A stretch of DNA of 64,000 nucleotides from Rhexocercosporidium sp. MPI-PUGE-AT-0058 (GCA_020746875.1 JAGTJL010000006.1:2108001-2172000), one strand, 5' to 3'; counted from the first letter of the stretch, positions 47,236-59,007 are shown. The notes: a model not told the origin generated them from the letters alone. Made by a program: numbers and translations.

Positions 47236-48102
47236 ATGGCCTTCCTCACTCCAACCCAGGCAATAGAGCCAACCCCTCTCCTCATCACAGTCCGCTTCAC
47301 AACCTCGATTCCCGACCTGCTCCTCGACATCGCCGATCCAGACGACACGACCGTAATTGCACTCAAGCATCTCCTGCGCTCCAAACTAGATCCACCCACA
47401 TCACAGCATCGGTACCGCTTCATTCACAGCGGGAAACTCCTCAAAGACGACGACATCCTCACCGATGTGCTGAAGATCCCCTCACCACCACCACCACCCG
47501 CAGATCCAAAAGGCAAAGGGAAAGCAGTCGAGCCGCCGCCGCCGCGCGTCTACATCAATTGCTCTATCGGCGATGCTCTGACTTCCGCTGAGCTAGCTGC
47601 CGAAGCTGTTGCAGCTGCAGCGTCATCAGACAAATCTAAGAAGAGGGAGAGGAGCGAGACTCGAGATGGGGGCTCTGCGCCTTCGAAAAGCACAACGACT
47701 GCTCCGCGGGGTTTCTCGAGGTTGTTGACTGCAGGCTTCACGGCTGCGGAGGTCAATCAACTACGGCTGCAATTCCGGTCTATTCAGCAGAATATACATA
47801 CGCCTGATACCATGCCTTCCCCTGATACACTACTTCGTATGGAAGACTCGTGGATTGATGATAATGCAGGGAATGCTGGGACGGGTGGTGGTGCTGGTGG
47901 ATTTGATTTCGGTGATGATGGGACTGGTGGAGGCGCGTTGGATGACTTGCTGTGGGGGAATATTATGGGGTTTTTGTGGCCGTTGGGGTGTGTTGGGTGG
48001 CTTATTCGGGAGGGAGGGGTGTGGTCCGGACGGAGGCAGATTGCTGTCTTTACGGGATTTATACTCAGTTTGACGTTTGGCATGCTGAGAGTTGTTTCTT
48101 GA
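47236..48102 (+). CDS. dsc3: DSC E3 ubiquitin ligase subunit 3 (Dsc3, DUF2407)
   Basis: A 288-residue intronless subunit of the Golgi/endosomal Dsc ubiquitin ligase, which in fission yeast and Aspergillus activates the sterol regulator SREBP. The N-terminal ubiquitin-like part (about residues 17-105) shows LLITVRFTTSIPDLLLDI, RYRFIHSGKLLKDD and RVYINCSIGD. A low-complexity Ser/Lys linker follows. Then comes the conserved DUF2407 C-terminal block GFSRLLTAGFTAAEVNQLRLQFRSIQ and MEDSWID. Two hydrophobic segments close the protein (LLWGNIMGFLWPLGCVGWLI and IAVFTGFILSLTFGML). The start at 47236 is the first true ATG in frame. It lies just upstream of the conserved part. Confidence 0.92.
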   Translation: MAFLTPTQAIEPTPLLITVRFTTSIPDLLLDIADPDDTTVIALKHLLRSKLDPPTSQHRYRFIHSGKLLKDDDILTDVLKIPSPPPPPADPKGKGKAVEPPPPRVYINCSIGDALTSAELAAEAVAAAASSDKSKKRERSETRDGGSAPSKSTTTAPRGFSRLLTAGFTAAEVNQLRLQFRSIQQNIHTPDTMPSPDTLLRMEDSWIDDNAGNAGTGGGAGGFDFGDDGTGGGALDDLLWGNIMGFLWPLGCVGWLIREGGVWSGRRQIAVFTGFILSLTFGMLRVVS

Positions 48103-48807
48103 GAGTGAGATAATAGGGACTTTACATATTTGGCGTTGGTGGATGACTGAGCCTTGGTGGCCCATGATACCCTGTGTTTGAGCTTTTTGCTCTATGTAGA
48201 ATTATAATATGATATAACTCTCTAATTTGTCCTATATCTTTCTTGACTTCGTTTCCTCTGACCCTACCCCGACTCTTTTTCGTACAGTAGCTTTGCAACT
48301 GCATTGTACCCAGAATTCTTTTTAGGGAGTGTTCCCTACTACGAAGGAGCACTTGCTCTTGCCACTGACAGCAGTAATTTCTGGTTTCGGAATGTACGAA
48401 GGATACCAGGGGCGAAAGCTAATAGGGATATAGAAGAGCTGAATCCTCATTGGGGAGAAGAAGGAGAAGATCGTCATCTCAGAGGGATTTGGATGTCGTG
48501 CGGAGCATATCTCGCTCTGCACAATGTAGCAAGCAGCATCACTAATAGTGTCTTACCGGCCCTCTTACTGCAACAGCCATCTCCCCGCCTTCGTAAGTTG
48601 AATTCGGATACTTCCAACGTCCAAAAGGCTTTCGGACATTCAGATAGCCTTATTGCTATATTGCCACATCTGAAACCAACACTTCAATTACTCAACATCG
48701 GGATCGATTTGAGAAATGTACAATGATTTCATTAAAGTCGGTTACTCCTACACAGCAAAAAAGAGTATCTCCAAGCACCAAACGCCATGACAGCCTGACC
48801 AGACCGT
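48103..48807. other. intergenic, convergent 3' ends
   Basis: About 700 bases between the stops of dsc3 and vti1. A plus-strand 140-codon frame at 48304-48726 has no recognisable family and lies where two 3' UTRs are expected. I do not call it. Confidence 0.4.
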
Positions 48808-49608
48808 CTACTTGAACTTGCTATAAATAACAGCAATGATAAGCAGCACCAGAACCGTGATGATCGCAATAGTTATAATCCGATTTGTAGCCATCCTACC
48901 CAGACAAATTAGTACAAGTTTCCAAGCACGTCTGCAACTTGGGGGCAAGGGACGATTTACCTACGCGCCATCCCCCTTAGTGTCTTTACGCTCCTATCAA
49001 CATAACCCTCACTCTCATGCAGAATATCCCCCGTATGCTGGATCGTCTCTCTCTGCCTATGCAAATCCGCCAGCGTACTCGCTCCAATAGCCTCCGTCTC
49101 ATTCGCCAACGCAGCACTATGCTTCAATCGCTGAGAACTGCGATCTAGACTGTCTGTTCCTGACAGGAGTTGCTGTCTCTGCTCGAGCTGGACATCGTTA
49201 GGATTATCTGAGTAGCGGGAGCCGAAGAGCGCAGAGCGGTCGTTGGATAGGGATTTCAGCTTGCGCTTGGATGAGTCAATGTCGGATTCGTGGTTGCGGA
49301 AGCGTTGGTTGACTTTCGTGCGAGTTGTGGAGGGGATGTTTTGCTTCTCGAGGCGCATCTGATCGAGCTGGTTTGTAGAGTTAGTACTTCCATCATGATC
49401 TCGAGAATGTGATCGAGGCTGGTCTTACCAACTCGTTCGCCTCCTCCAGCGCCCTCTCTGCTTGACTGATTGCTGCTTTGCGTGGCTCGCCTGCCAAATC
49501 GGGGATCTGGTCCAGCTTCTGGCTCAAGTCTGCTTGCACCAGTTTCAGCTCGGCTTCATAGCTGCTGAAGAGCTCGGAGCCGGCGTCAGTATCGAGTGGG
49601 TTCGACAT
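48808..49608 (-). CDS. VTI1: v-SNARE Vti1
   Basis: A 224-residue Qb-SNARE for Golgi-endosome-vacuole fusion. The exons are 49429-49608, 48961-49367 and 48808-48895 (introns 61 and 65 nt). The N-terminal helices begin at FSSYEAELKLVQADLSQKLDQIPDLAGEPRKAAISQAERALEE (shown in part) and match the Vti1 N-terminal Habc-like bundle. The SNARE helix lies at about residues 135-190 (RQQLLSGTDSLDRSSQRLKHS...GASTLADLHRQRETI), with the zero-layer Gln in LHRQRETIQ. The third exon encodes a C-terminal membrane anchor, IITIAIITVLVLLIIAVIY, with only a few residues beyond it. The intron just before the anchor joins MARR to MATNR. Confidence 0.95.
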
Positions 49609-50410
49609 GTCGATGGCGGTGGGTGGGAGGTTGGAGATTGATGGTTTGTTGAGGGTTGAGGGTTGAGAGGGAGAGAGATTCGTGGTGTTATCGTCGTTGC
49701 CTTCGAGAAGTGACGGAGTCGCAATACAATGGCTCGGCTCGGGCTTAGCGGCAGATCTGGGACAAGGGCAGGTTGGTGGCAGGTGACAGGGTCAATCTTC
49801 AGATGGTCTGGAGTGCTTTTGGTATTTTTGCTGTGTAGTTAATGGTCTGTGAAGAGTCACGTCTTGTAATATAAATCGAAGTAGCCCATGTATATTTTCA
49901 ATCTGTCGTTGTTGCAGGCTGCAGTTCTGTCGAGAGAATCCGCTCAACTCTCCACTCCAGCCACATCCCCAGCCTCACCCTTACTTACAACTCGCTATCG
50001 ACAGGGAACAAAGTGGATTCTCACCCCTGCACCATTATCACATCAAACATCCATTGAGCAATGGCAGTTTGAGCTTTGACAGACCTGCAACTTCTACAAT
50101 GATTATCCTTCAACCTCACTTCTTATACTTCGACTACCATTGCTTCAGGAAATCCTGATTTGCTCTGGGTGAGATCTATGCTTGGACTTTCACGTGAAAG
50201 ACACTAGAGTATAGACTTGCTTTTCTCCCGTCCGTACTACAGCTGCATACAGTAAAGCCATGACGGCGTCACCCACCACCATCACTCCCCAGGACGCCTC
50301 CTCCAGTTCCAATCTTTCCACAAAAGCTAACCATGATCTGTGAATTATTCCTCTCTTTTCATCTCCGCTTCTCCTCCTCTTCCTCGTCCTCATATTCCCC
50401 TAATACCACA
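49609..50410. promoter_or_regulatory. divergent upstream region, VTI1/FAD enzyme
   Basis: About 800 bases between divergent start codons. A GTTGAGGGTTGAGAGGG repeat lies near 49650-49670. No gene was seen. Confidence 0.45.
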
Positions 50411-52068
50411 ATGGCACCTCTAACATCCAGTGTTCCCAGGAAGAAGGTTGCAATCATTGGAAGTGGCAGTGCGGGGATTGGTGCACTATGGGCTCTCAAC
50501 AGAACCCACCATGATGTGTACATCTACGAAGCAGCAGATAGATTAGGTGGGCACACGAATACTGTGGAATTCAAGAATGGGAAATACAAGACATTGGTCG
50601 ATACAGGCTTCATTGTGCTCAATACCGCTACTTATCGTACGTACTTTTGGTATCTGTCCCAACTGCAAGCTGATCTATAAACCAGCCAACTTCATCAACT
50701 TCCTGAAATCAGTACGTGTACCTACTGTACCGACGGAAATGACCTTTGGTGTGTCTCGAGACAATGGACTGTTCGAATGGGCTGGAACCTCTCTCGCTGC
50801 TGTTTTCGCCCAACGGAGGAACTTGCTCTCTCCACGAGTATGGAGAATGATATTCGACATAATTCGATTCAATCAATATGCGCTGGATCTCTTAAAAGTG
50901 GAAGAGAAGAGTGAAGAATATGTTGTTACAAACGGGAACGCCCATGTGAATGGGAATGGAGTACATCATGCTGAGAGACAAGAGACAATCGGAGAATACC
51001 TGGACCGAGAGGGCTATTCGCATGCATTTAGGGACGACTACCTTATTCCAATGACTGCTGCGGTCTGGAGCACGAGTCCAGATAAATGTACCTTGGAATT
51101 CCCGGCTGTGACTCTAGTGCGGTTCATGTAAGTTTTGGAATACTTGGTTTTGGATGTCACTAACCGAAACTAGGTGGAATCATCACCTCCTCAGTACTGT
51201 TGCTGCGAGACCGCAATGGCTGACTCTGAAGTACGGAGCCAAAAGTTACATTGATGCTGTCATGAAGGGATTCCCACCAAACCACATCTTCCTGAACTCA
51301 CCTGTCAAGTCAATCACCAATGAGAATGATGGCAAGGTACGGCTGCACTTAAATGGCGGAAAGTCCGAAGTCTACGACCATGTGATCGTAGCCACTCATG
51401 GAGATGAGGCACTCGACTTGATCCGACCTGAAGCCGACCTTGAGGAAAAGAACATTCTGTCTGGTTTTAAAACCAGCAAGAACACTGCCATTCTCCACTC
51501 GGACTTGTCTCTCATGCCCAAATCGAGAAAAGCCTGGTCGTCCTGGAACTACATCACAAAATCTTCACCCACATCAGCAAATATCGACCAAGTATGCCTC
51601 ACATACAACATGAATATTCTGCAGCATCTCGATCCGAACCTATTCGGAGATGTTCTCGTAACTCTCAACCCCCTCCATCTCCCACCACCAGAGAAGGTTC
51701 AAGGGCGATACACGTACACCCACCCACTCTACAACGCCGGAGCCATCCGGTCTCAGAGCCTTCTACCACGAATACAGAATACTCGCGGTATCAGCTACTG
51801 CGGCGCATGGACAAAATACGGTTTCCACGAAGATGGATTCTCCAGCGGATTGAAAGTAGCCCAAGATCACCTCGGCGCCCAACTTCCGTTCCGTTTCAAA
51901 GACAGCACATTCAGCAGAGGCAGACGGCCAGTCCTAGGTATTGCCGATCTGGTTCTGAGACTCTGGATCATATTCGTACAGCTGATCATCTCCATCATCG
52001 AGAGGATATTTCGCGTAGACCGCAGGAAGCAAGTGCAAGCTCAGAAAGTTATGAAGAAGATTATGTAA
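50411..52068 (+). CDS. FAD-dependent amine-oxidase-like protein
   Basis: A 520-residue flavoprotein from exons 50411-50636, 50686-51127 and 51174-52068. The introns are 49 and 46 nt, and the frame is continuous. The Rossmann FAD-binding motif is VAIIGSGSAGIGALWAL near residue 14, followed by YIYEAADRLGGHTNTV (the GG-doublet motif of amine oxidases). A mid region shows HVIVATHGDEALDLI. The C-terminal FAD-contacting segment GISYCGAWTKYGFHEDGFSSGLKVA is clear. A hydrophobic stretch (VLRLWIIFVQLIISII) near the end suggests a membrane attachment. Bacterial relatives sit beside cyclopropane-fatty-acid synthase genes, and the fungal substrate is not known. A longer start at 50333 exists, but its Ser-rich extension is not family-like. 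Confidence 0.85.
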
Positions 52069-54095
52069 ATATATCCAGAACGGCGTTTGGAGCGTTGCGT
52101 TGCGTTAGCAACTACGCGGGAAATATCATGACTTATGAGCTCTATCTCTACTGCCATATCACCCATCTACTCATCACCCTAACCTTCCGTACACGTTTCA
52201 TCAGACTTTATTGACCGGGGATTGCGGATGCAATGCGGTGAATAGTAAGCCTTGTCGGGATTTACAAATGTACTGTACAGGTTCCCACCTCCTGCTCACT
52301 ACATCCTCAAGCAGAGGTTGGCATGGACTCTTCTCGACACCTTTTGCTTCTGTCATGGATGCAAGGAGAGACAGTGGGGCGCTCATAATAGAGAGGGTCA
52401 TATTGCGGAGAAGTTCGTGTTCGGTACAGTATCTGGTTATTCTGGTCGCGATGGTGCGCGGACGTAATTCTGTGTATGTTGGAGCTCGCTTAGTGGCGTG
52501 TGATGTTGACTTTGGCGGCACAACAACGGGGAAAGCTTGAGTTCAGGTGTTTAGCGGAGTCAAGGAGGGAATTATACCAGAAAATGGAGTTATATTCTTC
52601 CTTTAAATCAGTGGGATGAACCCTATCTCTGTCACCTTCTCGAGCCGATAATGACCTCCTTCAATACAACTTCATCGGCTCAGCAAACAGTAACGCCTTC
52701 ATCGACAAGGTGAAGAAGAGATAAATAACAGGATCTAGAGAGACTCGCCTTGCCAGTAAGTTCTGAAGCACTAGATACCATGTTTGACATTTTTAAATAA
52801 TTACCAAATTTCGATTCATTCCTCAAAGATGGAGTAGCTTGAAGACACTTCTCAAGCATCTCCTCTACTCAGTACTGGGCAGTAAGTATAGTAGCAACTT
52901 GCTCACAATATCAATGGAAGCCGATCTCTGACTCAGAGCTCGCCAAAGGCATCCCACGCACGGGTCGAAGCACCACCAACGATGTGATATTCGTATTTGC
53001 TGATATCATGGCTACGATCCGTATCACCTTCTTTACTTATGTTCACATATTCGACCACGAGAACCGCTTGTTTCGAATACGATTCGCCGCAAGAATATTA
53101 GCAATTGTCGAGGTAGCTTCTTGGACCTCCCCACTCGTGTTCGCACCTAATCTCGCGCTCGCTACGCTTGTCATCATGCCCCTAGGTCTGCTCGTGTCCC
53201 TTTAGATGTGCGCAGTGGCATCGAGAGTCAGAAGACGGCCAACTGAGAATGTGTTTGTCTGTCACCTTCCACGCCACCGTGCCTGTGCTTCCCTTCTTTT
53301 AATGTAAATGGTGAGCGTGAATCCTCAGTGATGTCTTTTGCTTCTCTTATCTGCAACTCCTGTCTGCTCATGGAAATGTTTCTCACACGACCCCGGAGGA
53401 AGAGGTGGCTTTCAGTATGACTATTAGGTACGATACTTGCAACCGCCATGTGCCTCAGGTCTTCTAGTCGTAACAGAATATTGTCAGAAGTATCAGGTAT
53501 CAGGCAATTGGCCCTCGCAACAGTCGATTCTTAGAGGAGACTGATTTCTATGGTCACTTACGAAATAAAGACTTGCCATGTAACATTCACTGCTTACCAG
53601 CTACCCTTTGTATCAGATAACTAATCTCTAAAGAGTCGTAATGAAGCGGGCTTTTACAGTCCATTGTTTGTAAATTCACATTTTCTTTACTCATCTGAAA
53701 GTTTTAGTATATACTTTCTGGCAGAGATTTACCTTTGTACTTTGTATAATTCTGTTATATTTGTAGCATGTTGATATTAACGTCAAAATCATGGTGCTTT
53801 GATGCCGATACCTAAGTTCCCAAGTAGCCAGCTCACCAGGAGCTAGATAGATCTACCCTGCACAACTTGAGACTCTGTCTGTGAAATACAAAAGACATAA
53901 AAATACGTTGACTAGCATATCAATAACGGCATATAGCACGCATTCCATCCCACTTTGATGGAAGAGAATACTGCATAGAGTATCTGCAGTGTGAACCCAC
54001 GTGACCACGATCGGATTTTCAAGTTATCGTCAGATCTTTTAACCTCCAGTTGTCGTCAGTTCCTCACAACTCCCTATGAGCTCAAGTCGGTCGGG
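52069..54095. other. gene-free, partly AT-rich region
   Basis: Two kb between two plus-strand genes. The 53.5-53.9 kb part looks AT-rich. A 73-codon plus frame (52984-53205) and others have no support. No transposon features were recognised. Confidence 0.4.
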
Positions 54096-55382
54096 ATGAA
54101 AGAGCCACGCCTTCCTACGGGATCTTCTGATCCAGTTGCGTTCACATGCACCTGCTCAGCCTCAAGTTCTGGCGACGGGCTCGTTCTCCTCTTTTACCGT
54201 TATTTCGATGCCTCTCCTTCTCTTCCCTCTCCATCCCAATCTTTGCGAGCCGATACCTCCTCTCTTGCCGAATTTCACACAGCCACTACCCAAAGGCTCA
54301 ATTTGGGAGGCAAGATTCGGATAGCAAACGAAGGCTTTAACATCACAGTGGGAGGCACGAAATCTTCCATTGAAGAGTACATGCAAGAGTGCATTTCACA
54401 CTGGTCATTCTCTGGACTAGACTTCTACACACAAGAACAACAACAACAATTCTTCAAGCCAACACCTGGAGGATGCGCATGCGTTTTTGGCGGTGATCCA
54501 GCCAGCGTTCGTGTGACATCAGAGATCACGCCGATGGGAATTACAAATTACATCCCAGCTAAATGGGATCAAATTGAGAGCCTGAACCCAGAGGAATTCC
54601 ACGAGAGATGCCATAGTGACCCTGACACCATGCTTCTGGATGTTCGCAACCATTACGAGTCACGTATCGGGTATTTCGTGGACCCTAAAACTGGCGAGGC
54701 GGCCTTGAGACCAGCGATTAGAAGGTTCTCACAATGGCCGCAGTATGTGAAGAGGCAGATGAGTAGACTGGGAGAAAGTAAGATACCAGGATCGAAACAG
54801 ATCATGACCTACTGTACTGGTGGGATACGATGTGAGAAGGGAGCGAGATTCTTACAGGAGAACATGAAGAAAGAGGGAGACAGGGTGTGTACTTTACAAG
54901 GAGGAATCGCTGCCTACTTGACCTGGATGGATGAGGAGATCAATTCAGGAAGGAAATGTCCTGAGGATTCGCTCTTTCGGGGAAGGAATTACGTCTTCGA
55001 TGCGAGAGGTTCGACAGGGTTGATTTCATCTCCAGCGGTGGAGCCGGTCTCGACATGTCATACGTGTGAAAGTCCCTGCGATAGATTGAGCAAGTGTCGA
55101 TCGAAAGGCTGTCACCTTGTACTCGTCGTTTGCGAACGTTGCGAGTCGGGAGACCCAAGATGCTGTCAGAACTGTGAAGAGTTCGACGAACAAGCCTGCT
55201 CGAAAGATGCAGAGACAGAAAAATCCAGACCGAGGCTTATCTGTGCTTGTGAGAGGGACAGAGAAGCCGAACTTTGGGGAGCCGAAGAGGAGAAAGTGCC
55301 AAAGACTCAAGGTTGGAGGAAGGCTAAAAGGAAGAATCAGAACGCCAACGGCATCAACATCCAAGTTGAGACATATAAATGA
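54096..55382 (+). CDS. TrhO/TSTD2-like rhodanese-domain protein
   Basis: A 428-residue intronless protein of the TrhO (YceA) type. Bacterial members hydroxylate uridine-34 of tRNA using the rhodanese cysteine. The N-terminal acylphosphatase-like part (FYRYF...LGGKIRIANEGFNITVGGT) precedes a rhodanese domain (from MLLDVRNHYESRIGYF) with the active-site loop YCTGGIRCEKGA. The nucleophile is Cys240. After the rhodanese comes the conserved GRNYVFDAR, then a Cys-rich segment (CHTCESPCDRLSKCRSKGCHLVLVVCERC, in part) likely binding zinc. A basic C-terminal tail (KAKRKNQNANG) ends it. The ATG at 54096 is the first in frame; upstream in-frame sequence without an ATG is taken as leader. A rhodanese-type tRNA hydroxylase activity in fungi is inferred. 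Confidence 0.85.
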   Translation: MKEPRLPTGSSDPVAFTCTCSASSSGDGLVLLFYRYFDASPSLPSPSQSLRADTSSLAEFHTATTQRLNLGGKIRIANEGFNITVGGTKSSIEEYMQECISHWSFSGLDFYTQEQQQQFFKPTPGGCACVFGGDPASVRVTSEITPMGITNYIPAKWDQIESLNPEEFHERCHSDPDTMLLDVRNHYESRIGYFVDPKTGEAALRPAIRRFSQWPQYVKRQMSRLGESKIPGSKQIMTYCTGGIRCEKGARFLQENMKKEGDRVCTLQGGIAAYLTWMDEEINSGRKCPEDSLFRGRNYVFDARGSTGLISSPAVEPVSTCHTCESPCDRLSKCRSKGCHLVLVVCERCESGDPRCCQNCEEFDEQACSKDAETEKSRPRLICACERDREAELWGAEEEKVPKTQGWRKAKRKNQNANGINIQVETYK

Positions 55383-56683
55383 AGGTTGCAAGCTTTCATC
55401 ACACAAGAACAACATAAGGCTGAACCCACACACCCACAAAGGACCACACCGCATATAAGCTGAGATAGGTCTGGGAACTTGTAACCCGATCGGTACAGAG
55501 CCTTCAATGTCACTCGCCGTACTCGCGATCTTCCCGAACGAGATGGCATTCAGAAGATCTCTATGTTCGGAACCCCATGTCTGCGATTCTAGTCTTGGTT
55601 GGACGTTTCGAACGGCTGTCGTGTAAGAATAAGGGTGCCGAAAAAGCTTGGTGTCAGTGAGCTCTTGCATCCCCGAATAGGGCCCTGCACACTGAGATAC
55701 CTTCAGCCATGGTTCCACAAGTGCTTTTGTAGACGCGGACCAGATGAGTAAGATCTACTCAACCTTACCACTCAAATGCTTGAATTGTTTTAAGCTTGTA
55801 GAAAATCAAGTATCGAGTAAGCGCTTTGCCGAATTGTGGGTTAGATATTCGGAGCTTTCTTTGCTATTCGATCTCTCTCTGGTCCCTAGGACCCTAGCCA
55901 GATAATTTGATGGCTTTCCTACTAGTTGTTCAATATTCGTTCTGAAGTGCCCAAAAGGTACAGCAACTTCCAAAAGAGGGCAAGCAGCTGGACATACTTG
56001 CAGATTCTTGCAGGCTCCAACTCCTTCTCCAATGGTGAACCCATGCATCCTTTTCAAATTCAAGTATTTGAACTTCATCCATAAAAACATTACAAATAGT
56101 CTCCTGTTCCATACCCCAGTCTCCGTTTCGTACGTAGTGTTAGACTTGCTGACAAAGTCGCCCACATCTTGCATCTCCATGGGTACTCGGCAATGGACAA
56201 TAGGATATGCGGACTCGCTGCCAAGACTCCACTCGGTTCCCCAGGAGCCATCTGGGGTATTACATATGCAATGCACGAAGTTGCTGATTGATTGTGCAGT
56301 GGAACAATAGACTTACTAGCAAAGTGCTTGAACTGGAGGGAGAGATAGCATGCAGATTAAGCTTTGGAAGTGTCCAATGGCTGCGTCTCGAGTTGCAGGG
56401 CTGAGATTTACCGATGTGGTGATCGTATGATTTGTTATGAACGGATGCTGATTGGAACCTAGTCAAGAAAATCTTCTGCCTTGTCATGTTGTGGATTCTA
56501 TGACATGCAGATGAGGTTCGCGAAGCGTCTTTGGAGTACAATTCCGCGGAGTGATGTTTGTATATAAGTAGGGAGAGGGGGGAATTAGTGAGACTCAACT
56601 CCACACCCTTTACATACCAGATACAAACAGTCACACTCAGCGACCAAGACAAATTCTTGCATTTCAACTACAATTCCTTCATA
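55383..56683. other. gene-free region upstream of P450nor
   Basis: A stretch of 1.3 kb. A 156-codon minus-strand frame (55806-56276) has no recognisable family and I do not call it a gene. The last 120 bases contain the P450nor promoter. Confidence 0.4.
56561..56567 (+). promoter_or_regulatory. TATA box of the P450nor gene
   Basis: TATATAAG lies about 120 bases upstream of the ATG at 56684, a normal distance for a fungal TATA-driven, inducible gene. Confidence 0.5.
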
Positions 56684-58188
56684 ATGACGTCCCCCACATC
56701 AACACCTCCCAAATTCCCCTTCGCCCGTCCATCAGGAACCATTCCCGCACTAGAATATGCCCACCTACGAGCTACAGATCCAGTCTCCCAAGTCGAGCTT
56801 TTTGACGGCAGTCTCGCATGGCTGATAGTCAAACACAAAGACATCTGCGCCGTGCTAACCGACGAAAGACTATCAAAAGTATGTACTAAGTTCCGACATC
56901 GATTCCTACAGAGTTGTAAAGTAACATCAACCAGCAACGGAACAGACCAGGTTTCCCAGAACTCTCAGCGGGCGGCAAAGAAGCAGCCAAGAACAAGCCT
57001 ACCTTCGTAGACATGGACCCGCCACAGCATATGCAGCAAAGGGGTATGGTGGAGTCTATCTTCACCAAGCAGCATATCGATAATATGCGTCCTCAGATTC
57101 AGGAGACAGTCAACAGTCTCCTGGACAAGATGATCGCCGAGGGAGGATCTGAACCATTTGACTCCGTCGAGAAGTTTGCTTTGCCTGTTCCATCTTATGT
57201 ACTCTCTCCTCTTCCATGATTCACAGCTCAATGGAATCACAGCTGACCCTCGCCTAACAGACAATCTACAGCATCCTCGGAGTTCCCCTCGTCGACCTTC
57301 CAAAACTCACCAACTTCGCCGCCATCCGTTCCAATGGCTCTGGTACCGCAACCGAAGCCTCAAACGCAAACGCCGCTCTCCTATCCTACATGGACTCGCT
57401 AGTAACAGCTCGACTCTCCGAGCCCAAAGCAGACTTAATCTCCCTCCTCGTGAAAGAACAGCTCATCCCCGGCCACCTAACCCAAGCCGACGTAGTTCAG
57501 ATCGCATTCCTCCTCCTCGTCGCAGGGAACGCAACAATGGTATCCATGATCGCACTCGGCGTCGTTACGCTCCTCGAACATCCCGATCAACTCGAATCCC
57601 TGAAACAAGACCCGGAAAAGTGGACGGCGCCGTTCGTGGAGGAGCTGTGTAGGTTCCATACGGCGTCTGCGTTGGCTACGAAGAGGGTTGCGAAGGAGGA
57701 TGTTGTGTATGGTGGGAAGTTGATTAAGGCCGGAGAGGGTATTATTGCGGCTACCCAGAGTGGGAATCGTGATGAGGAGGTGTTTGGTGAGACGGCTGAT
57801 CAGTTTGATATGAAGCGTGTGAGGGGAAGTGAGGAGGCTTTGGGATATGGGTGGGGTCCTCATAGGTCTGTTTATCCTTCCTCTTTTTGTTTCTCGTGCG
57901 TGAGCATCCAGGATTATTATGTCTCAACTGCATCTTGATACATTAAAAAACAAGTACTAACGTGCCTGGTATAGATGCGTAGCGGAGTGGTTAGCTCGTG
58001 CCGAGTTGGAGATTGTATTCGGTAAGTCATCATCCTCCTATTATTAGCTTCAGAATTGGCACTGACTTAATACAGCGACGTTATGGAAGAAACTCCCAAA
58101 TCTGAAGCTGGCGATTCCATTTAATGAGGTCAAGTATTCTCCACCGACGAAGGATGTGGGTATTGGCGAATTGTCTGTTGTGTTTTAA
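56684..58188 (+). CDS. Cytochrome P450nor, nitric oxide reductase (CYP55 family)
   Basis: A 407-residue soluble P450 that reduces two NO to N2O using NAD(P)H directly, the end step of fungal denitrification and NO detoxification. The exons are 56684-56878, 56935-57198, 57261-57865, 57975-58021 and 58076-58188. The introns are 56, 62, 109 and 54 nt, and the phases fit. Matches to the family run throughout: [44 protein letters not shown], the I-helix [14 protein letters not shown], the ExxR segment [16 protein letters not shown], and NRDEEVFG. The heme-binding loop is split by intron 3, with the cysteine ligand first in the next exon (GPHR then CVAEW). No signal peptide is seen, so it is cytosolic or, with an alternative start, mitochondrial. 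A TATA box at 56561 suggests inducible expression. Confidence 0.95.
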
Positions 58189-58846
58189 GCCGGGGAGTTT
58201 GAGGCAAAGCATCACATCACCACTCTTTGAATGAATCCCAGTAGATAATAACAATGTTGCAAAGAAACACTGTGTTAACCACGTGCTTCAGCTCTGCAAT
58301 AGCAGGGATGGTAACGTAAGTCTGATACAAGAGATGTCTTTCTATCCAATTATGCCCTGTGGCTTCCAAGCGAATTGAAAATGGTGATGTCTTCCTTCGC
58401 CAGCCTGCCTTTGTCTCTCAAACACTACCTTAGGCAGTGTTCCTCTCCGACAACATAAATACAAGACAAAGACGCGTCATGGTCCGATGATAACAGTCTA
58501 AGGCCATATAGGATATTCTAAAGGTCTGCCAAGTTCTTGCCCATTCAGATCCCTTGCTGAGCCAGTGTCATGAACAAAGAATACTACCCAAAGCCCACCT
58601 TCTCATCCTAAACTCCTCGCATCCCTCCTCTATTACCCCTAATTCACTCCAGATACACATCCATCTTCCCCTCACCCTCCTCAAATACAAATGCCATCCT
58701 CAATCCATCCCTACCCCACCACTTCCCATCCCATCCCACCAACCCCCAACCATCACAAACCTAAGCGAGATATCCAAACATTCGAAACCCCACAAAAAAC
58801 TACCCTCTCTATCTACCTAATTAAACACTCTCGAACATCTCTCCAA
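58189..58846. other. intergenic
   Basis: About 660 bases between P450nor and the tRNA-like gene. The last part is C-rich (CATCCCATCC repeats). Nothing else is supported. Confidence 0.45.
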
Positions 58847-58994
58847 GGTCGAATAGTTTAGTGGTTTAGAACACACCCGCCTTGTCTTCCTTCCTTCTCG
58901 ATTTTGGATACTCCACGCTTTAACGGGCTTAACGTTACCTGATCGTTGGTTGAGGCAACTGGGTGAAACCTGGGTTCGATTCCCAGTTTGATCA
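58847..58994 (+). tRNA. tRNA-like gene with long intron, isotype unresolved
   Basis: The acceptor halves GGTCGAA and TTTGATC pair over 7 bp with G-U wobble. The D-arm box (TAGTTTAGTGG) is an excellent A box. GGTTCGATTCC is a perfect B box, in a T-arm closed by CTGGG/CCCAG. CACCC in the 5' half pairs with GGGTG in the 3' half as the anticodon stem. The 148-nt span implies an intron of about 75 nt inside the anticodon loop. The residue expected to be U33 is not clear from my alignment, so I cannot name the anticodon. A T-run (pol III terminator) follows at once. If the loop is really non-canonical it may be a tRNA pseudogene. Confidence 0.6.
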
Positions 58995-59007
58995 TTTCTT
59001 TTTTTGA
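58995..59007 (+). terminator. pol III T-run after the tRNA-like gene
   Basis: TTTCTTTTTTTG directly follows the 3' acceptor stem, as expected for RNA polymerase III termination. Confidence 0.55.

Noticed and set aside
48304..48726. Plus-strand frame of 140 codons between dsc3 and vti1
   Set aside because: No family, and it lies where two convergent 3' UTRs are expected; not enough to call.
55026..55718. Minus-strand frame of 230 codons over the TrhO-like gene end
   Set aside because: It overlaps a well-supported plus-strand gene and has no recognisable motif.
55806..56276. Minus-strand frame of 156 codons upstream of P450nor
   Set aside because: Protein-like in places but no domain, splice extension or conserved motif that I can name.
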